From Arabidopsis thaliana (Eukaryota; Streptophyta; Magnoliopsida; Brassicales; Brassicaceae), in NCBI RefSeq assembly GCF_000001735.4, contig NC_003076.8, positions 26,043,835 through 26,107,834 of the forward strand: 64,000 nucleotides of DNA, given 5' to 3'. How positions within the stretch are numbered: the stretch's first letter is position 1; each line of letters opens with the position of its first letter. The notes under the pieces were generated by a model. The model saw nothing but the letters and a program-made list of their open reading frames with translations. It was not told the origin of the DNA and did no database searches. Positions 12,301 through 24,455 of this stretch are shown one piece after another. A program made the translations under genes and the position numbers.

Positions 12301-13194
12301 TAAATATTATAGCTTCGTTCAAGCAAACACACACGCACACACATTTTATATACACGTCTGAATTGATTAGTTCTAAGCTAGGTAGATCCAATTTATGTGT
12401 AATGATGGGTTTAGGGTTTAAATCGATATGTAGGAATCAACGAAGACATGTACTACTTTTCATTATGTCGAATGTCAATAACCAGACAATTCTTATTTAA
12501 TGGTAAATCATAATCAAATATGTATATGTCTCCTATGGAGCCTGAAGAGCCAAGCTGTTTTGATACATTAACTGGCTGCACACATATTAAATAGGTGATT
12601 CCTTCACCTAATAAACTCTACTAACATTAGCCTGTTTAGACTAATTCCAAAGACTAATCAGTTTGTTTAAAATTATGCTCGTATTATATAGCTACGATTT
12701 ATATTATAAACAAGAAGAATATATGCAACTTTCTTGCAATATAAATTAATGTTATCATCTTTACACTAAAATACTAACTATATTCCACTAATTAATACAA
12801 ATCCGGTTAGCTATGAACAAAATGATCAATATCTTATTGAATTTTAGAATAAATAAACGTTGCTTGTTTGAACTGTTCATTCAGGTCGGTCGCTACTCGC
12901 TAATTTGCTTAACCAATATTATTATATCAGCATGTAATAATATATTATAGCTAGTTGTTAAAAAAAAGAATTATATATAGTTTTGTTTTCTTATACTAAA
13001 TTCTACACTTTTTTTTGTCAACTAGTCTGATTTTTTTTAATGAGACAGCTATGATATTTGGATAAACATCAGTATTTTTTTTTAGGTTCTCTGCATTTAT
13101 ATGTTTTAAAAACAGGTTGATGAGATAGAAAAAAATGAAATATTGATTACAGATTAGATTAGTAAGATTACTTAATTATTTATTTAGAAATAGC

Positions 13195-13440
13195 CGTTAC
13201 TACGTCACCAGAATCGAAGCAGACTCCGGAGTTCTCTAATACTCCATTTGGCTACGCCGCGAGTAGTAAACACGCGCAATATTTATCCTCTTTAGACGCT
13301 AAATTCCTTCGCTTGGAAGTATGCCGGCGTTTAGTGTTTACATTAGGCGCGTGTATTTACGCTTGCCGTCGAAACGAATTTTATGTTATCGCCGACGAAT
13401 GCGCAGGTTAGAAGCAGACATGCGCAAGATAGAAAATATA
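13195..13440. repeat. G+C-rich patch with an imperfect inverted repeat
   Basis: This patch is visibly richer in CG dinucleotides than the surrounding DNA. GTAAACACGCGC at 13266-13277 has an imperfect inverted partner, GCGCGTGTATTTAC, at about 13347-13360. GACGCTAA is roughly mirrored by GGCGTTTAG between them. I could not identify coding sense in any frame. It may be a remnant of a small inverted-repeat transposon or a foreign gene fragment. Confidence 0.4.
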
Positions 13441-13929
13441 AAATTATAAGGAAAAGAAATTATAAATTGGAGAGAATTTAGAAGAGAATAAAAAAATGGA
13501 TCTACCTGGTTCGCACATCAGCGTGCTAGGTAGTGGAGACATGACAATTGAATTTTTTAAAAACGAATAACTAAATATTCATAATCAAATTATTATCTTA
13601 AAAAAAATATTAAGATTCGATTGGTATCAGTGGATCATACATATTAAGTCGCTGCTAATCAAATTTCCTTTTCACTAATTTATTTCCTGCTTTTTTCCTT
13701 AGCACCATCAAACAAAAAGTTTATGTGAAAAAACGTATTTTTTCCCACAAACAGATAATTAGTCCGGTGTGTTTTGTATATAGAAAGTGGAAGAAAAAAA
13801 TAGTATAGAAAAATGTAATAATTGGTTTTGACTCACTGTAGCTGAGTTATGCGTGAAGACAAAAATCACCGAGAAACCACAGAAACAAATAGAAAAAATA
13901 GTTAAATATATAAAACAAATATAAAATAA

Positions 13930-15196
13930 CTGCGTCAAAGGTCTCATTTAAGTTGTCGTGATTCTTCTTCCTTCGTCTACTTGAAGATGATGAAACCTGA
14001 GTTTCTGAGACAGAAGGAAGAGCTTTTAACATCCCTTCTGTTTATGGTCGGATTCCAACTCCGGACTTCTTGGCTTTAACCCTTTACGTCCGATCTTGTC
14101 GCTGAAATCTTTCTTTCTCCTTTTACATGGTTTTCACGACGACAAAAGTTTGCCTTTTTCTAGTTGCTGCCTTGACTTCAGATAGCATCACAAGGTTCGG
14201 CTTCAGATAACATCACAAGGTTTGATTGACTTTGCTCTGTTCTAATCTAATCTTGTTAATATCTTAAAAGCCTAAAACTTTTCTCTTATTGATTGTTTTG
14301 GTTAATTTTGTTTCCCCTTTTTTTTGTTGTATTTACTCGATTGATTACTTCAATATGATTTTCTGGTTTGCTTGGAATTTAAGCTGGAAGGAACTGATTC
14401 GAATATTTCTTGCATAAGAAGATGTTTCAATCTACCTATCTATTGACTTCATGATTGGCTTTTGCTTTTATTGTTGATATCTCTTACTATCTTGATTTCA
14501 CCTTTCGTTACCATTTGCGTACAAAAATTTAACAAAGCAATGAATGGGAATTTCTTATTTTTTGTATAGTCGTTTTAACTGCTAAACTATGTTAAGTTGG
14601 TCCACACAATTAGGTGCTGAAAATAAAGTGACATCCTAATAAGTGGAAACTTGACTTATGGAGCTTTTCGTCTGCTTAACATTAATTTTTATCATCTTAT
14701 CTATTTGACACCTTCCAAACACTATTGGGGAAATGGCTTCTTCTCTTTTTTCCGGTGTAGGTTTAAGGTTTTAGATTTGAAGGCGGATGGTGAGGAGTTT
14801 GTGTTGATGAAATGGGTGATTTGAAGTTAAATCCTTTAAGTTCTTTTAGCCTTAAGTTCTTTTAGCCTGTCATTACAATATATGTTTCAGTTGTGATCTT
14901 TTGGTGCTCTCCAAGGTCTTAGGGAATCTCCGTGTCCCCTCTGGTTTCTTTCTTTGTATAAAGTCTCTGGAATTTAAAGATGATTTTGTCCTGTTTTCTT
15001 CGAAGAATTTGGCGAAGAAACATCAAAAGTTCACTATTTGCTTTACGTGTTATGCTTGTTTGACTTTGTGTGATCTAACTTTTGGTTGAAAACTAATGCT
15101 CATCTTTTGTTCTTTGGAATGTCTTGATCTGCTTGATTTTGAATGCTTTGTCACATTGTTTAAACAATTTGTTCTTTGTTTTCAGTTGAGGAAAAC
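13930..15196 (+). promoter_or_regulatory. Probable spliced 5' leader of TGA1
   Basis: The DNA between about 13,930 and 15,196 looks like a transcribed leader. A purine/pyrimidine-mixed block at 13,950-14,220 is followed by T-rich intron-like sequence. A pyrimidine tract and TTTTCAG end at 15185, eleven bases before the TGA1 ATG. Possible internal splice sites include the GT after 14195 or after 14220 and an AG at 14759-14760. The real leader exons need transcript data; the boundaries given are approximate. Confidence 0.45.
14176..14220 (+). repeat. Tandem 25-bp duplication carrying a candidate 5' splice site
   Basis: CTTCAGATAGCATCACAAGG at 14176-14195 is repeated at 14201-14220 with one change. 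Each copy ends in ACAAG followed by GTT, so the duplication creates two possible donor sites 25 bases apart in the presumed TGA1 leader. Confidence 0.6.
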
Positions 15197-16915
15197 ATGA
15201 ATTCGACATCGACACATTTTGTGCCACCGAGAAGAGTTGGTATATACGAACCTGTCCATCAATTCGGTATGTGGGGGGAGAGTTTCAAAAGCAATATTAG
15301 CAATGGGACTATGAACACACCAAACCACATAATAATACCGAATAATCAGAAACTAGACAACAACGTGGTACTTTTTTACTTCATTGCTCTTCAACCTCCT
15401 GATGATAAATTTGTTTGGTCTGTTTTCAGAAATTTAAACTAGCTTTCATTTCTTGACAATCTTTTTTTTTTTTTTATAGTCAGAGGATACTTCCCATGGA
15501 ACAGCAGGAACTCCTCACATGTTCGATCAAGAAGCTTCAACGTCTAGACATCCCGATAAGGTTAGCTATTCAAATACTTCTCTATCAGTTTCTTAATCAT
15601 AAATTTCTACGCATCATATAGACTAAATCGTTATATCGTTACAGATACAAAGACGGCTTGCTCAAAACCGCGAGGCTGCTAGGAAAAGTCGCTTGCGCAA
15701 GAAGGTATGACTTCATTTTCTTCCCCTTGGTAAACTGTTTCTGTTTGCCTAATGAGTTGAGAGATTTGATTGTTTTTTTTTTTTGCAGGCTTATGTTCAG
15801 CAACTGGAAACAAGCAGGTTGAAGCTAATTCAATTAGAGCAAGAACTCGATCGTGCTAGACAACAGGTTAATGAAATGAAATCTAAATATATATTCGCTT
15901 TCTTTCGAGTTCCAAAATATAATGCAATTTCTGATTGAATATGAATGTTTTCAGGGATTCTATGTAGGAAACGGAATAGATACTAATTCTCTCGGTTTTT
16001 CGGAAACCATGAATCCAGGTTTTGAATCAAGAACAATGAGTCTTTTGGAAAAAATATAGAATTCAAGATTTTGATTGGTGGAAGCTTATTTGATTTGCAG
16101 GGATTGCTGCATTTGAAATGGAATATGGACATTGGGTTGAAGAACAGAACAGACAGATATGTGAACTAAGAACAGTTTTACACGGACACATTAACGATAT
16201 CGAGCTTCGTTCGCTAGTCGAAAACGCCATGAAACATTACTTTGAGCTTTTCCGGATGAAATCGTCTGCTGCCAAAGCCGATGTCTTCTTCGTCATGTCA
16301 GGGATGTGGAGAACTTCAGCAGAACGATTCTTCTTATGGATTGGCGGATTTCGACCCTCCGATCTTCTCAAGGTATAAAACAAATAACAATCTAGCGTAA
16401 TGTTTAATGAATAGAAGGAAACAAGCAAGATTACAATGTTTCAAATGTTTTTTTTTGTAGGTTCTTTTGCCACATTTTGATGTCTTGACGGATCAACAAC
16501 TTCTAGATGTATGCAATCTAAAACAATCGTGTCAGCAAGCAGAAGACGCGTTGACTCAAGGTATGGAGAAGCTGCAACACACCCTTGCGGACTGCGTTGC
16601 AGCGGGACAACTCGGTGAAGGAAGTTACATTCCTCAGGTGAATTCTGCTATGGATAGATTAGAAGCTTTGGTCAGTTTCGTAAATCAGGTAAAATATATA
16701 TATTCAAACTCATTTGAAAATACTATAGTATCAGTTTCTTGATTTTGTTTGTTCATTCTTAGGCTGATCACTTGAGACATGAAACATTGCAACAAATGTA
16801 TCGGATATTGACAACGCGACAAGCGGCTCGAGGATTATTAGCTCTTGGTGAGTATTTTCAACGGCTTAGAGCCTTGAGCTCAAGTTGGGCAACTCGACAT
16901 CGTGAACCAACGTAG
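15197..16915 (+). CDS. TGA1: TGA1, redox-sensitive bZIP transcription factor (clade I TGA)
   Basis: Eight coding exons give 368 aa: 15197-15367, 15480-15560, 15645-15704, 15789-15866, 15955-16018, 16101-16372, 16461-16688 and 16763-16915. The bZIP basic region (RRLAQNREAARKSRLRKK) spans about 87-104, followed by a leucine zipper to about 135. From about 150 on is the DOG1-type domain of TGA factors. Four cysteines, Cys172, Cys260, Cys266 and Cys287, are at the positions known from TGA1; Cys260 and Cys266 are reported to form the disulphide that governs interaction with NPR1. TGA factors bind as-1/TGACG elements in the nucleus and act in salicylic-acid defence and nitrate responses. The protein matches At5g65210 as I remember it. 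The start is the conserved MNSTSTHF. Confidence 0.97.
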
Positions 16916-17466
16916 GTTTGAGTTATTTTGTAACAACCAAATGAAGAAAATGGAAAGACCTCAAAAAATGAAGAATGAGTGCATCTGAAAACAGAGGACT
17001 ACTCTGAATAAATAGAGGGGTTGCTGCTGATATTTATTTTTACTCTGCGGCGGAATTAGAAAATTTGAAAAACATCATGTATTGATAAGTTGTAAATATC
17101 AGAAAAAGGTGGGGGTGCAAAAATTTGTACTTTTTAGCTTTTGAAAGAGGCAAGTTTTTCGAATGTTTGTTTGATTTGTAAACAATTTCAGAATTATATA
17201 AACTTGGTTCCAAATCCCCTGTAATAATGTCGAGCTATCTGCAATTTGAAAACTATAGGGGCTTTACTTAATTTTACGTTTTGTGTGACACCTATTTGAT
17301 TTTTTTTGATACGTTTGGACCAGTTTCGTAATTAGAGGTAAATAAAGGGGCAAATAGTAAGATATAAGAAAAGCCTTATCTCATAGAGTTTCTTCTCTTC
17401 ATTATCCTCAAAATCGCTCGAGAGTGAGAACTCTGCTCTTCTTCTTCTTCCTCCGCCATAGCTACA

Positions 17467-18672
17467 ATGCTTAGTCTCTCAATCGCTACGCCGGGGACGG
17501 CGGCGATTTTTCGTAGAGGAACTGCTTCGGCGACTTCAACTTCGTCTTCATTCCATGGTGTCAGAATCCAGCACCAGGTTTCTGCTCGCGTCCCCGCGGC
17601 GGCGACGATATCGTCGTCGTCTCCTAAACCGTCGGTGGTGATGATGTCGAAAAGAGAGGCGGAATTGAAAGAGATAAGATCGAAGACGACGGAGCAGTTA
17701 CAAGAGGAGGTTGTTGACCTTAAAGGTGAGCTCTTTATGCTTCGTCTCCAGAAATCGGCAAGGAATGAGTTCAAATCTAGCGACTTTCGTCGTATGAAGA
17801 AACAAGTAAGCTTTTTTCTTACTCTTTAATGCAGAATTATTCCAAATTGTGAAATCTACTTTGTGTTATCTGGTCGATTTTGGCAGTCTTTGAAAGGGTT
17901 TAACAAAATTGGGATATGTGGTTTATTGATGGAAACATTGAAATCATCACCATGGAAAATAGGATTATTTAATATGAAGTTGTAGAAGATGTTAGCGAAC
18001 TCTATAAGCAATGTTTTGTGTTGTTTGTTCTACACATTATAGTTGATTCTAAACTCTAACAATGGCAACATTGTAAGTTACTGTTTTGTGATATCTAATA
18101 CTGTTTTTGGTAGGTGGTGGAATGGAATTAGAGATTTAATATTGAGTTCAATCCATCCCCTTTTATAGATTCTTGCACACAAGCTTCGAATATGTTCTTA
18201 GGATACTACGGTTTCAGTTAGACATGAATGTTGAGCTTTGCGATATCGTTTGTTTAGTCTTTTAAGTGTGCCAATGCACCAAACTAGCTTTAGATGAGAA
18301 TTTACTTGCTTTGGTTTTACTGATTGCTGGGATTTCAATCAGACATGAATCTTGAGCTCTAAGTGACTAATCCACCCAACTTAGCTGGAGATGACACTAA
18401 ATTCAAGTAGAGATTTCTTGGTTTTTTTGGCTTACGTCCGTCTCTTTTCTGGTACTGAAGATGTGATCTTTTGGTTGTGGGTGATTTAGGTTGCTCGGAT
18501 GTTGACGGTTAAAAGAGAGAGGGAGATCAAAGAAGGGATAAAGAAAAGGTTGTCGAGGAAACTTGACAGACAATGGAAGAAAAGCATAGTACCAAGACCA
18601 CCTCCGTCTCTGAAGAAACTTCAAGAAGAAGAAGCTGCAGAAGAAGCAGCTGAAGCTGCTAAATCTGCTTGA
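17467..18672 (+). CDS. RPL29: Chloroplast 50S ribosomal protein L29
   Basis: Two exons, 17467-17805 and 18490-18672, encode 173 aa (At5g65220). The first 58 or so residues are rich in Ser, Ala, Thr and Arg with almost no acidic residues, as in a chloroplast transit peptide. The L29/uL29 domain starts near MSKREAELKEIRSKT, continues through GELFMLRLQKSARNEF and ends in the basic helix QVARMLTVKRERE. L29 sits by the polypeptide exit tunnel of the large subunit. Compared with bacterial L29 (about 65 aa), this protein has an added basic C-terminal tail that ends in a Glu/Ala-rich segment, as in plastid homologues. It follows TGA1 on the same strand, with 550 bp between stop and start. Confidence 0.95.
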
Positions 18673-21600
18673 AAAAACCCGCTATTGATTTATGGTCTCT
18701 TCCTTGTTGTTTCCTCGAGATGTTGTTAATCTCTGTTATTTGTTGCTGAACCATCTTGTATTTGTTTTTCTTTTGGTGTAAACACTTTCCTTATCAAGTA
18801 GTTTACATGAATCCCTTAAAGATTGAAATCGTTCCTTCATGTTTCATCAGAATTATCATCCAATCTGACAAAGAAACTAGTAATCATTCGAAGTTCGAAA
18901 AACATCAAATAAGAATAAAGATAAATAAATAAAAGGAAAAATCCAAAACATTGGCGGGAAAATTAGGAATTTATTGAGGAATCAATGGTGGGCTTAGAAA
19001 TAGAATGGTGCGTTAAAGTTTCTGTCTTTGTGTGCGTAGATGAGGTATTCGGTGGTAGATTCCGGCTGGGTTTGGATTTTTTTTCCGGCGAGTCTATGAG
19101 GTAAAGTGATATTTCTTACAGATTTTAAGGATTCAACTAATACGATTATGTTTCCGATGATGTTTCTTGTTTGGGCATGAAACCCTAGATTTCAGCGATT
19201 CACTTTCAAAATAAAATCCGTTTATGCAATCGAATGTAGTAGAAAAATCTCATCTTGGTAAATCTCATTGAGACTTCATTGTTAGTTTTTTTTGTTAGTC
19301 AACCAACAATGGGTTTGGTTTTTGTTTTACTATTTTTGTCCTTTTCTTATTAGTATATTGAAGATCTGGCCAATAATTTTTCTGACTCAGTGGTGTTGAA
19401 ATCTTCTTTCAGAAGTGGGGACTAGTGATAAAATAATCTCAAATTAGTAGTTTCTTCTCTTTGTTTTTTCTTTTCTTAAAAGTTTGAATACGACTGATAT
19501 AAACATAGTTCAATAAGAAGTCATGTTTCGTTTACTAGTAGTTTGCTATCGAGGCTGCTATATATGAGTTCTTGACAGGTATGTAGTCATTTCTGGAAGC
19601 CAACAAACCTGTGAGATACTGAGATGGTTGTTAATTTAATGTTTTTGATTTGAGATCGATGCTCTTGTTAACTAGCAGTAGTAGATTTTCACATGTTGAT
19701 TTCTCATTACCATTGTAGTTGGATAACAAAACTGTTGATATAGCAATGATCGGACCACGATGATTCACCTAATACCTTATATTACAATTAAGTCAAAAGA
19801 TCTATCTGCCCACAACTATTTTAAATGACTAATGGTCAAAACTGTGTTTTTTTTTTAGTGCAAAGTTTATCTGAAGTTGAGTTTGACAGCTGCATTGTGC
19901 TGTTCACATACATCAGTTTACACTTATCCTGCATTTTAAACTGACCAAAAGTCGTCAACTTTTCAGCGTAGATTTGTGAGCTATGCGGTGTTATGTTAAG
20001 TACAAGAGACTTGAGACAAAAATTGCATATCTAAAGGTGATTTATGAGATTTGCATATGAATAGCTTTGTATGTTTTATTTGTAACTATTTTTCTGAAGA
20101 CCTGTCTTACCAACTCCAGTCATGTGCTTTGCACAGCTTTCTATGATGCTTTTGACACGATTATTTTATTATGTAAGTGTCTTACGTATAGTGTTCATGC
20201 AAAGATCTTTGGTACTTCTGGATCACAACATGTGACTTGCTTTTCATGCAAAAAGCTTCCTCCATGTTTGTCTTGGTCTTCTGCTTTCGTGAAAAGTCCA
20301 TACTCTTTAGCCTGTTTTACTTCAACTACTATTTCCTTAAAAGCAACAAATGTTATTTATGCAGGTATTTTGGATTTTCTTTTTGTCTTCTTCTTGATGC
20401 CTGTGAAGGTAAAGATGAACAAGACCGACTCTCTTAACTTCCAGAGGTTTGTTGATGCTTCTGCCCAATCTTTTTTGTTCATTTACTATCCACTAGTTTC
20501 AGGCTTTGATTCATTTCATGAAGCAATTGTGATTCTAACATGATTTCAAGCTTTTAAAATTCTCCTCTTGATTAAGGAAAGCAGAACTTTTAGACTTTTT
20601 GTATCTTGTCACCTTAAATGGTCCTTTTCTTTTAACTTTGTTTTCTAGCTTACACTAACTGTCCCCTTTTTCTAGATGGTGATGCATATACATATGTACA
20701 ATCTCTTAAGCTTGATAAAACATATAGATAGTTATTCTCTATGAGCATTTCGACTGACTAGTGCTATCATTATAAAAATGCAGTTTGCTTGGCTTAGACC
20801 AATATGTTTAAGGTGGATTGTCCAAGTCCTTTAGAAAGCCTTCAGTAAGAACGGTAATAGGCCTTTTTTTGCTTGTGTTCACTTCTTATATCAAAGTCAG
20901 ACCAATGTGTTGATATAAGCACTACTTGCATGATTGCATCATTCTCATTTGGATTGAATCTGAAGATTATTTTGGTTGGTTCTTACCTCCTTGTGCCTTT
21001 TCAGCTTCTTGGATCTTCTATGGAGATGTCCTTGTTCGGCTTTATGGATTGGTTTTAAGAAATCTCAGGTTAGATAATGCAAAGGTACAACAATTCAATA
21101 CATGTTTTTCAGTAGCATCATTCTTTCCTAGTTCCTACCATTGGAGTGAAGTCAATACAGATTGTTTGATTATTAAGTTAAAAAGTGCCTTCAAACACCT
21201 TAATCTTGTAAATACAATTGTCTTTACTTGCATGTGGAATATATCAATCTCATCAATTCTGGCTTGCCTATATCAATAGGTGCTATGTGACACAGTCCAA
21301 TTGGCTAATTTTAGTTGTGACCACCAAGCGTAGAGCCATTAATGATTACCACTGGTTCGATAGATACAATGTTATACATTGTTCAGGTGTTGCTGCTTCT
21401 AAATTTTGTTCTAATAATCTTCATTATTGTCTGTCTTAGGACTTGTTGCAGGACTCATACATTTTTCATATGATAGTAGCAGAACAAATTTGATCAAAGG
21501 CACTTTCTGAATTCTGATTTAGTACAGGATCGCCCTCTGGTCTTCGAGCAACTCAGGTAATTGTATGTGATTGATTATTCACATCTTTCTTGAATTTAGT

Positions 21601-24317
21601 GAAAACATTAGTCTGATGCATTTCTCTTCATTCGGATTTTGCATCATAGGTAACTATATATTTTACGAAATGGTAGATACTACTGATGCATCTAAATTGA
21701 TTCTGTGTGGAGCTCTAATTAAGATAGCAATGTCATTGTCTCCCTCTCTATCTTTCACTGTCTTGCAGCTGTAAATTGGTGTCATCAATGAACGAATTTA
21801 GCCACCTAAACTTAGATGTAGTGGTTGATGCCTAAGAAAACAACGATTAAGGCCCACACAATATGGTTCATATAATACTAGAGAATGACTTTACTTTATA
21901 AAATTGCAATAGGTTCTTATTCTTCCTGTTTTCTCTGTCCCATGTTCGTCAAGTTCCTTGTATATATGTGTTTTTATTGCATGTAGTTTGACTTAAGTGT
22001 GTTGCTAAAAGATTTTGAACTTTCAGCTCTTGTCTGTATTTATTGATATTGATAACAAAGAAAGTCAGTCTCCAATAGTTAAATGTTGAAATAATCAACC
22101 ATTATTAGAGTACTGTATGAACGAAACTTCCAAACAGAATCTCCTGCTTTCCAATAAGGTTGCTTCCATGTGAACAGTTGAAAAAGACGGTTAACTTGTT
22201 GACTGAAGCTACTCATGAACTTGTTTAAGATTATATGTGTGCATGTGTCTCATTTTGTGTTTTTTCACTGGTTGCAATATCTTTCAGGATCCTTACTGAT
22301 GCTGATGAAATTTTCAACACAAGCATCTTGGAATTCTCTTAAATTTTGTAAGTACCAACAGTTTAGTATGTATCGCTGTCATCCACAAAGTTTGATAGTG
22401 ACCTCCTGGATTTCAAGAATTTAGCAATTAGGTAGAAGTATCTGAGTAATATAGTCCTGAGCTCGATGCATGCTCTTCACATCTACAGAGAATAGGGAAG
22501 AGGTAAAAGTTTGTTTTTCAAACGTGGCTTTGAAAGTCAGGGTTTAGATGTGTTGGTTAGGAACTTAGGAGAAGAAGCAAAACAATTTGTTTAGCTGACA
22601 TTCACAACCATTTTTTTATATTAGAGGAAAAGTACGGTTTAAGTGACATAGCGTATCTTGAAAATAATTAGTTTAGAATGAACCTAGTGCCTTCCTTATT
22701 TCTTTAATATATATACTGTACCTGCTTCCTCCAGTGAGATTGTGGTCCACTCTGAGAAACCCTAGATGAACAAGCAACTCAAATCTCACTATCTTCCCGG
22801 AAAATCATCGTAGTCAACTACATGATAATACTATTGTTTTTCGCCAATCGTTCAATGAAAAATAGCATTTGTTATATACAGGACAAGTTACAGTTGATAC
22901 ACTTTGGAAACCTGTACTTACGAATGCTATTATCTAAACATTGAGCATTTGAAAAGCCTCTAGGGCACTTATCTAGTTCGTTGATATAGGCTATTACAGA
23001 TTTGATATTTCTTTTTCCAAGTTCTATGTATCTTAGAATTTGTTTCTTGAGGACCAATTGTCTTTCATTTGGAAAAAATGCAGGAAACCTTATGATCTAC
23101 TTTATGGAAAAGACACAGAAGAAAAGGACAAGAAATGCCATCTGGTCCAATGCAGAGGCAGTGGGGAGAAAGTCTTGTAGGTTTCAAAGATGGTGGATAT
23201 TTAGATCATTTTCTGCACCAACCTCTCCCCTAACAAGCTCCTTTCAATTTTCAACAAAATGTCAACATCAAGCCTGTCACCAGTATATATATAGTAACTT
23301 CTCTTCTCATAATACAAATACTCTACATTGTTACTTTGTCCTTCATATTTGTCTGTCACCTGTTGCTATCTATGCATTCTCTATAATTTCTTATAGATTA
23401 AATCGTATAATTATGAATGAATGATTGATCTGTATTAGGATAGGATTATATATAGGTCATATATTTGATCAGAAAATGGATACAAAACGCAACTAGATTA
23501 GTTCTCACGTATCCTGATAATAATGCTCTCTGTTGCAGGTTTCTTAATATATCATCTTTTTCTCACCAGAAAAAGCATTTTTGAGTAGGAAATGGGAATT
23601 TCTGTAAGTATTACCTAAATTTGCTATATCAGGACATGCTCAAGATCAAAAGAAATGTGTTGCACAATACTTGAGACTTATAGTTTCCATATCAGACCAA
23701 TTAGTCTGCTTCTTTCTGGTGCTTTCTAGTATCTCAAAACTCTTAGGGCTCATGGCTAGATACAATTTAAATACAAATATAATATTCTTTTATATAGAGA
23801 ATACCAAATACATATAGAGTCAAGAAATGAATGACACAAGGAGATGATCTCTCTGGCCATCCTTGTGGTGACATCTGTTGTTTGGTGCGATTAAAAATCA
23901 TTTCTCTGCTATGTTTTGTCAGCGAATGATTAAAAAATGATTTGAATAGTTTATAGCTTTCTTGTCAAAGTCCTATGCTGGCCTTCTTCTCCCCCACCTA
24001 AACCTTTCTGTAGAAACTTTGGAATCTTTTCTCTAGCAGGCAATGCGACTGTACTGATCATATTATTATGTTTGCAGGTCTCTAGCGACATGAATCCGTG
24101 AACCACAGGATTTAGTACTATCTTGAATTGTGTCCGAGAAGAAGATTGTATAGGACTGTAAGTGGTTATACCGTACGTATATGAGAGAATAAAGAAGAGA
24201 AAAGCATAGAAAAATGGAATTTGAAGGGTGAAAGCGACATGGGTTGTTTTGGTATGCGAATAAGAAAGAGGCACGTGGTGAATGGACATTGAAGAGAGAG
24301 AGGGAAGCTCGACTTAA
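18673..24317. other. 5.6-kb interval without an assigned gene; splice-like signals on the plus strand
   Basis: The plus strand is T-rich like plant introns and has several short better-composed blocks bounded by AG and GT. A leader-like block at about 18,950-19,100 has an open frame from the ATG at 18,987. Others are 21005-21068 (after a TTTTCAG), 21528-21556, 22288-22347, and 23084-23180, which ends in a stop. The reading frame stays open across 21005-21068, 21528-21556 and 22288-22347 when they are joined. I recognise no domain. It could be a non-coding transcript, a decayed gene or an unannotated gene. No firm CDS is claimed. Confidence 0.35.
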
Positions 24318-24325
24318 TATAAATA
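24318..24325 (+). promoter_or_regulatory. TATA box of MYB53
   Basis: TATAAATA lies about 138 bases upstream of the MYB53 ATG and is the best TATA match in this promoter. A purine-rich leader follows it. Confidence 0.6.
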
Positions 24326-24455
24326 TAGAAATAAGAAGCAGTTAGTGGTTGTGAAGAAAGGAGGCAAGCGACCAAATATTTGAAGAAGTAATAGTAAAGA
24401 GAAGAGGTAAAAAACAAGAAGAGAGACCGTTGTTAGATACAGAAGTTGATCAAAC

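Larger units (their letters stand above)
8841..13930. other. Long AT-rich intergenic region upstream of TGA1
   Basis: I see no supportable gene in about 5 kb. Contents are: a 62-bp-period duplication at 9194-9300, a short (CA)n tract near 12330, a G-box-like CACGTG near 11088, and an unusual G+C-rich patch at about 13195-13440 (both repeat-like items are listed separately). Open frames here are short and AT-biased in codon content, so they are treated as chance. Confidence 0.55.

Noticed and set aside
13502-13533. Short hairpin CTACCT...AGGTAG that might be a small-RNA precursor
   Set aside because: The stem has several mismatches and is only about 32 nt long, too short and imperfect for a plant miRNA precursor.
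20067-20543. 158-codon frame between RPL29 and MYB53
   Set aside because: It is rich in Cys, Phe, Ser and Leu as expected from T-rich intron-like DNA, and it crosses several good splice signals. I do not accept it as a protein.
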